Assembly (NCBI GenBank): GCA_045533555.1
Contig: JAZSHZ010000191.1
Coordinates: forward strand, 1 to 18,309
Origin: SIG480 sp045533555
GTDB taxonomy: Bacteria > Bacillota > Clostridia > Oscillospirales > JAAYXM01
DNA: 18,309 bases
Direction of reading: 5' to 3'
Made by a program: the position numbers and the translations under genes
Shown: piece by piece, positions 14,154 through 18,309 of the stretch
How positions within the stretch are numbered: the first letter of the stretch is position 1
Layout of the letters: every line of letters begins with the position of its first letter
Notes under the pieces: model-generated
What the model was told of the DNA's origin: nothing
Databases searched by the model: none
Seen by the model: the letters and a program-made list of their open reading frames with translations, nothing else

Positions 14154-15113
14154 CTATTTTACAAACAAATCAAGCTTCTCAATGGGTGTTTCATACGGAT
14201 TATAATATTCATTGACAAGCTCCAGAATCTCATCTTCCTTCGGGAAATAATATGAGAGACCTTCATAATAATTTGCATATCCCGGAAGCGTGTGTATCGC
14301 GACATCGGTTTCGAGATTCATGCTGAGCATCTGCTTTCCGAGCCATATTTCGTTTCCGAGAGTGAGATCCGTTTCAATGTTTTCCATAAATATTTCCGCA
14401 AGCTCCGGAATTCTTGCAAAGGTCGTCGGCTTGAGCATCTTTTTGATGAGCGCCTCAACGAAGAGATGCTGAACCTTGATTCTTCCGATATCGCCTTCCG
14501 CATATGTCGCACGGTAGCGCATAAAGCCCATCGAATCATAACCATCAAGCGTCTGCAGACCTTTGTCTATATCTATGACGAGATCCTGCGCAGGATCCTC
14601 ATATTTCATATCAAGCGGGACATCAACCTCAACTCCTCCGATTGCATCAATCATCTCGACGAATCCGTCTACCGAAACAAGGACATATTTATCCGGGCGC
14701 ACACCCGTCACCTCTTCGATACTGTCATAAAGCGCATACGGGTCCTTGCCGCTTGTTGAATATACTGCATTGATTTTCTTGTTCGCGCGGTTTGTGTTCG
14801 TTATTGTGTCACGCGGGATGCTCATTATGTTCATTTTCTTGTTTTCGGTATCAAATGATGCAAGCATGATCGTATCCGTGCTGCTGCTTGCCGCATCCGT
14901 TCCGAAAATAAGGATGGAGAAAACGCCGTCCTTTCTGTCTACTCCGATTGAGGAAACTGCCTCATCGCGGATCGCGCTTCCTTTTCTTCCTCCGATTTCC
15001 GGAGGTGCGATATTATCAATCGCAAGAGCCGCTCCTATCATTATTATTGCGGTAATAACAAGGAGTGCCGATATCAGATATTTTTTCTTATTGCCGTTTT
15101 TTCTTTTTTTCAT
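14154..15113 (-). CDS. LytR-CpsA-Psr (LCP) family cell-wall glycopolymer transferase
   Basis: A 319-residue protein with a lysine-rich cytoplasmic start, one membrane helix (about 12-32) and an extracellular LCP domain (about 63-240). Such proteins transfer teichoic acid or capsule polymers from a polyprenyl carrier to peptidoglycan. Motifs are STDTIMLASFD (78-88), the phosphate-binding MSIPRDT (R101, D102), INAVYSTSGKDPY, VSVDGFVEMIDAIGGVEVDV (147-166) and GFMRYRAT (R199, R201). Where many relatives read GRxxRQ, this one reads GRIKVQ (211-215), so one conserved arginine is replaced by V214. It begins nine bases past yqeK; its own Shine-Dalgarno is weak, suggesting coupling. The polymer it attaches is not known. 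Confidence 0.93.
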   Translation of the reverse strand: MKKRKNGNKKKYLISALLVITAIIMIGAALAIDNIAPPEIGGRKGSAIRDEAVSSIGVDRKDGVFSILIFGTDAASSSTDTIMLASFDTENKKMNIMSIPRDTITNTNRANKKINAVYSTSGKDPYALYDSIEEVTGVRPDKYVLVSVDGFVEMIDAIGGVEVDVPLDMKYEDPAQDLVIDIDKGLQTLDGYDSMGFMRYRATYAEGDIGRIKVQHLFVEALIKKMLKPTTFARIPELAEIFMENIETDLTLGNEIWLGKQMLSMNLETDVAIHTLPGYANYYEGLSYYFPKEDEILELVNEYYNPYETPIEKLDLFVK

Positions 15114-15122
15114 CTTTCGTCA

Positions 15123-15692
15123 TTATTCCTTTCGACTGCGGCGCGATATTTCAAAATTGCGCGCTTCTATCATATTGGCATCAATCTCGCTTCCACCGGA
15201 TATCAGAAAACTCAATGTCGTATCAAATCCGAGAATAAGCGCCTCATCCATATTCTCGAAGGCAAGCCTTCTTATCTCTTCTACTCCCGGGAAATTTCTC
15301 CCTTCCTCAGTGAGGTCTGCAAGCCAGATTATCTTCTCAAGAAGCGTCATATTCCTGTGCGCCGTCGTGTGCCACCTGATCGCACCGCACACATCCTCGC
15401 ATTCGCCGAAATCCTGCCATGCTATAAGCGCGCCGGTAAACGCATGGATTATCTTTCTGTTCTTTTGAGTTCCGGTTAATATGATACCAAATTTATCTGC
15501 TGTTTGCAACTGCTCTTCATAAGGAATTTCCTTTGCGATATCGTGAAGCCATGCCGCGCGTATCGCAAGCTCCTTTGAAGCACCCCAACGCCCGGCAAGC
15601 TTTTCTGCCATTCTTACGCAACCTTCCGTATGCCGGAAGCGTTTTTCGCTCATCGAAGCTTTTACTTTTGCGATGATCTCATCCAATGTCAT
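15123..15692 (-). CDS. yqeK: YqeK-type HD-domain hydrolase, probable diadenosine tetraphosphatase
   Basis: A 189-residue HD-superfamily protein with RFRHTEGC (H21), WLHDIAKE (H50, D51), H83 in IIHAFTG, H108 in IRWHTT and D126 in WLADLTEEGRNFPGV. The last motif is characteristic of YqeK. Family members have been shown to split Ap4A symmetrically into two ADP, using a di-metal centre, so it may clear alarmone-like dinucleotides. Its ATG overlaps the nadD stop in an ATGA arrangement. The nadD-yqeK pairing is a Firmicute hallmark and supports the call. Activity is inferred from the family. Confidence 0.94.
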   Translation of the reverse strand: MTLDEIIAKVKASMSEKRFRHTEGCVRMAEKLAGRWGASKELAIRAAWLHDIAKEIPYEEQLQTADKFGIILTGTQKNRKIIHAFTGALIAWQDFGECEDVCGAIRWHTTAHRNMTLLEKIIWLADLTEEGRNFPGVEEIRRLAFENMDEALILGFDTTLSFLISGGSEIDANMIEARNFEISRRSRKE

Positions 15693-16306
15693 TCCGCATC
15701 ATCCTCCGGATTGCAATAGAGCTTATGCTCCGCTATATATTCGCGGACGCGCTCCGGCAAATATCCGAGGCTCTTTTCATCCGCCACATCAGGTCGAAGC
15801 TCAGTCGACGATATTGTTACCGCCGCAACATCGATTATCCTCGTTCGAGCGCCGTATTTTTCGCGAAGAAACTCCGAATGCTCCCGAAGCTTTTTCATAT
15901 CTCCATCATTGCGCGGTACTGCCGCTATGCATGTTTTTTTAAGGATTTCTTCCGCACGCCGCCATGTCTCGACCGTGAGGAACATATCGGTTCCCATAAT
16001 GAGCCACAACTCGGCATCCGGATATACATCGCGGAAATGCGCCAACGTATCGACCGTGAAGCTTTTGCCCTCGCGACGAATCTCAACATCGCTCACCTCT
16101 GCGCCAATCTCTTCCGCGCAAAGCCGCGTCATTTCGAGTCTCTGCTCAACGGTCGCGGAATTTTCCGCCATTTTCTTATGCGGCGGAATTCCCGCAGGGA
16201 TAAGTATGAGCTTATCGAGCGGAATATTTTCCTTAGCGGCGGTGGCGGCATTCAGATGCCCCATATGAGGAGGATTGAACGTTCCTCCCATTATTCCGAT
16301 TTTCAT
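15689..16306 (-). CDS. nadD: Nicotinate-nucleotide adenylyltransferase
   Basis: NadD joins nicotinate mononucleotide to the AMP part of ATP, giving deamido-NAD, which NadE then amidates. The 205-residue protein has GGTFNPPHMGH (7-17) with the nucleotidyltransferase HxGH, LIPAGIPPHK (35-44), IMGTDMF (103-109), W115 and ISSTELR (165-171), each at the normal spacing. The ATG follows the rdgB stop TAA directly, with AAGG inside the end of rdgB. The gene is not in the NiaR operon and no operator-like repeat precedes it, so NAD synthesis is split between a probably regulated set and this housekeeping unit. Confidence 0.97.
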   Translation of the reverse strand: MKIGIMGGTFNPPHMGHLNAATAAKENIPLDKLILIPAGIPPHKKMAENSATVEQRLEMTRLCAEEIGAEVSDVEIRREGKSFTVDTLAHFRDVYPDAELWLIMGTDMFLTVETWRRAEEILKKTCIAAVPRNDGDMKKLREHSEFLREKYGARTRIIDVAAVTISSTELRPDVADEKSLGYLPERVREYIAEHKLYCNPEDDAE

Positions 16307-16900
16307 TTATAAAACCTTCTCAAGCTTTTCTGCCATAATCTTAAGGGACTTTGCTCTGTGGGATATTTCGTTTTTTCGCTCCTGTGACATTTCCGCAGTC
16401 GTCATCCCCTCAGCGGGGACATAGAAGACAGGGTCGTAACCGAAGCCGCCCTCGCCTTTTGCCGCACGCAATATCTCTCCTTCGATCTCACCGCGCGCCG
16501 AAAGCTCGCGTCCGTCCGGGAAAACACAGGTTATAACAGAGACGAAGCGCGCACTTCGCTCACCATCCGGAACATCTTTCATATTATCAAGAAGATAGAT
16601 ATACCTCTCGACATCATCGGCGCATTTATTTCCGCCGTATCTCGCCGAATATACACCCGGCTCACCACCGAGTGCATCCACCTCAAGCCCCGAATCATCG
16701 GCAATTGCGGGAAGACCCGAGACCTGCATTGCCGCTACTGCCTTAAGCCGCGAATTCTCTTCGAACGTGACTCCCGTCTCCTCGACGTCAGATTCAATGC
16801 CTGCTTCCGAAAGAGAAACCGCTTCGACTCCAAACTTCTCAAGAATCGCGCCCATCTCACGAAGCTTCTTCTTATTATTTGTCGCAATAATAAATTTCAT
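16307..16900 (-). CDS. rdgB: dITP/XTP pyrophosphatase (HAM1 family)
   Basis: RdgB hydrolyses ITP, dITP and XTP to monophosphates, keeping deaminated purines out of nucleic acids. The 197-residue protein has the family motifs TNNKKK (7-12), the TFEEN segment (45-49), DDSGLEVDAL (68-77), YSARY (84-88), GGFGYDPVF (151-159) and ISHR (179-182). The ATG at 16900 starts the family's first strand (MKFIIATNN) and has AGGGTG six bases upstream, overlapping the ftsY stop. An in-frame ATG at 16927 lies inside ftsY and is less likely. nadD begins at once after the stop. Confidence 0.97.
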   Translation of the reverse strand: MKFIIATNNKKKLREMGAILEKFGVEAVSLSEAGIESDVEETGVTFEENSRLKAVAAMQVSGLPAIADDSGLEVDALGGEPGVYSARYGGNKCADDVERYIYLLDNMKDVPDGERSARFVSVITCVFPDGRELSARGEIEGEILRAAKGEGGFGYDPVFYVPAEGMTTAEMSQERKNEISHRAKSLKIMAEKLEKVL

Positions 16901-16910
16901 CGTCTTCACC

Positions 16911-17816
16911 CTATTCAAAAAGTGCATCTACAAACGATGCAGGATCGAACTCCGTCAGATCATCTATCTGCTCACCGACACCTATATATTTTATAGGAAG
17001 ATTCATTTCATCGGCAATAGATATTACAATTCCGCCCTTCGCCGTTCCGTCAAGCTTCGTGAGCACAATGCCCGAAAGATTTGCAACCTCATTGAATTTC
17101 TTTGCCTGAATGAGAGCATTCTGCCCCGTTGTCGCATCAAGAACGAGATATGAATCTATCGCGGCATCGGGAAGCTCGCGCTCGAGAACTCTTCTTATCT
17201 TCGCAAGCTCGTTCATAAGGTTCTGGTTGTTATGAAGCCTTCCCGCTGTATCGCATATGAGGACATCGGCGTTTCTCGCTCTCGCGGCATTTGCCGCATC
17301 GAAGACGACCGCGGCGGGATCTGCTCCCTCACCGTGACGCACGATTTCCGCACCGGAACGCTTTGCCCATATATCAAGCTGCTCACCTGCCGCCGCACGG
17401 AATGTATCTCCCGCGGCGAGAACAACCTTCTTGCCTTCAGCGATATATCTCGAAGCAAGCTTGCCTATGGTCGTCGTCTTGCCGACGCCATTTACGCCGA
17501 CAATGAGGATAGCATGCTGCGGGCTTTTCTTCTCCTCAGCGATATTCGCTGTGAGTATCCCAAGCAATATGCTTTTGAGCTCCGCGATTATCTCTTCATC
17601 CGTTTTGAGCTTTTTCTCCTTGACACTTTCGCGGAGCTTTTCCGTTACATTCATAGCAGTCGAAACTCCGAGGTCTGCCATTATGAGCGTCTCTTCGAGC
17701 TCTTCAAGCATCTCCTCACGATTTGAAGAAAAAGACTTTATGACCTGGCTGAGCTGACCGCCGACTGCGGCGCGCGTCTTTGCAAGTCCTTTTTTTATCT
17801 TATCAAATAATCCCAT
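16911..17816 (-). CDS. ftsY: Signal recognition particle receptor FtsY
   Basis: FtsY is the membrane-side GTPase that docks SRP-ribosome complexes with the translocon. The 301-residue protein is the NG core: an N-terminal helical bundle (about 1-95) and a G domain with G1 GVNGVGKTTT (107-116), DTFRAAA (137-143), DTAGRLHNN (189-197), the TKLDG motif (253-257) and GVGEQIDDL (279-287). It lacks the long acidic A domain of E. coli FtsY, which is normal for Firmicutes; membrane contact is then through the amphipathic start (MGLFDKIKKGL). AGAGG lies eight bases before the ATG, and the gap to smc is 13 bases. The smc-ftsY order is conserved in Firmicutes. Confidence 0.98.
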   Translation of the reverse strand: MGLFDKIKKGLAKTRAAVGGQLSQVIKSFSSNREEMLEELEETLIMADLGVSTAMNVTEKLRESVKEKKLKTDEEIIAELKSILLGILTANIAEEKKSPQHAILIVGVNGVGKTTTIGKLASRYIAEGKKVVLAAGDTFRAAAGEQLDIWAKRSGAEIVRHGEGADPAAVVFDAANAARARNADVLICDTAGRLHNNQNLMNELAKIRRVLERELPDAAIDSYLVLDATTGQNALIQAKKFNEVANLSGIVLTKLDGTAKGGIVISIADEMNLPIKYIGVGEQIDDLTEFDPASFVDALFE

Positions 17817-17829
17817 CAGGAAAACCTCT

Positions 17830-18309
17830 TTATGTTAATTTTACACCGACAGATGCTTCGACCTCAGAGATGCTGATTGCGAGCATCTTGGAAACGCCCT
17901 TTTCCTGCATCGTTACACCATAGAGCGCATCTGCCTCTTCCATTGTTCCTCGGCGGTGCGTTATGACGATAAACTGCGTCGTCTTTGCAAGGCGTCGGAG
18001 ATATTCCGCATATCTTGCGACATTGACATCGTCAAGTGCGGCCTCAATTTCGTCGAGCACACAGAACGGAGTCGGGCGGATTTTCATGATCGCAAAATAG
18101 AGAGCGATTGCAACGAGCGCACGCTCTCCACCGGAGAGGAGCGTTATCGTCTTGAGCGGCTTGCCCGGAGGCTGAACCTTGATTTCGATTCCGCAGTTGA
18201 GAATATCCGCTTCGTCTTCAAGAACAAGCTCTGCCTTACCGCCGCCGAAGATTTCAGCAAAGGTCTCGCCGAAGTTCTTGTTTATAACCTTGAACTGCTC
18301 AGCGAAAAT
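17830..18309 (-). CDS. smc: Chromosome partition protein SMC, C-terminal 159 residues (5' part outside window)
   Basis: The frame enters from the right edge and stops at 17830. It holds the C-terminal half of the SMC ATPase head: the ABC signature LSGGE (visible residues 58-62), Walker B with its catalytic acid in FCVLDEIEAALDD (82-94), and the H-loop TQFIVITHRRGTME (111-124). QPPGKPLKTITLLSGG is the usual lead-in of SMC rather than of RecN or RecF. SMC forms a ring that compacts and separates chromosomes with ScpA and ScpB. The ATP-binding Walker A and both coiled-coil arms lie beyond the window. It is the first visible gene of the smc-to-leuS run. Confidence 0.96.
   Translation of the reverse strand: MFAEQFKVINKNFGETFAEIFGGGKAELVLEDEADILNCGIEIKVQPPGKPLKTITLLSGGERALVAIALYFAIMKIRPTPFCVLDEIEAALDDVNVARYAEYLRRLAKTTQFIVITHRRGTMEEADALYGVTMQEKGVSKMLAISISEVEASVGVKLT

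Overview
The window looks like ordinary chromosome of an anaerobic Clostridia-type Firmicute, possibly an uncultured gut lineage. The clues are a clostridial 2[4Fe-4S] ferredoxin, ClpC, a NiaR-type repressor in a nadA-nadB-nadC operon, Shine-Dalgarno sites close to AGGAGG, sigma-A-like promoters, and the smc-ftsY and nadD-yqeK-LCP-rsfS gene orders. The class is an inference from gene content; no database search was possible. All genes but one, the ferredoxin gene, lie on the minus strand.

Layout, left to right. (1) 1-2005: the 5' two thirds or more of a glycoside hydrolase family 2 gene cut by the window edge, with its own promoter. (2) 2143-5762: the de novo NAD operon, transcribed nadA-nadB-nadC-niaR, with a promoter overlapped by a candidate NiaR operator. 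(3) 5793-6485: an HD-domain nucleotidase gene with its own promoter and terminator. (4) 6519-8942: a stand-alone clpC. (5) 9068-9349: the ferredoxin gene, divergent from clpC. (6) 9394-10932: a sugar-type substrate-binding lipoprotein with no permease genes beside it. (7) 11071-11331: rpsU with a near-consensus promoter. (8) 11369-18309: a packed eight-gene run, transcribed smc-ftsY-rdgB-nadD-yqeK-LCP-rsfS-leuS, with gaps of 14 bases or fewer and one overlap.

How the genes fit together. NadB and NadA make quinolinate from aspartate, NadC makes nicotinate mononucleotide, and NadD, about 10 kb away in another transcription unit, adenylates it. NiaR probably senses niacin and shuts off its own operon. 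RdgB, YqeK and the HD nucleotidase clean up nucleotide pools. FtsY, RsfS, LeuS and bS21 serve translation and protein targeting, SMC compacts chromosomes, and the LCP protein attaches glycopolymers to the wall. The GH2 enzyme and the solute-binding lipoprotein are the only genes that suggest niche-specific carbohydrate use.

No gap between genes exceeds 190 bases. I saw no tRNA, rRNA, CRISPR array, insertion sequence, phage gene or origin. I found no clearly new multi-gene system. The points most worth following are the GH2 enzyme lacking the family's N-terminal sugar-binding domain, the architecture of the NiaR-type operator, the short NadB, and the orphan binding protein.
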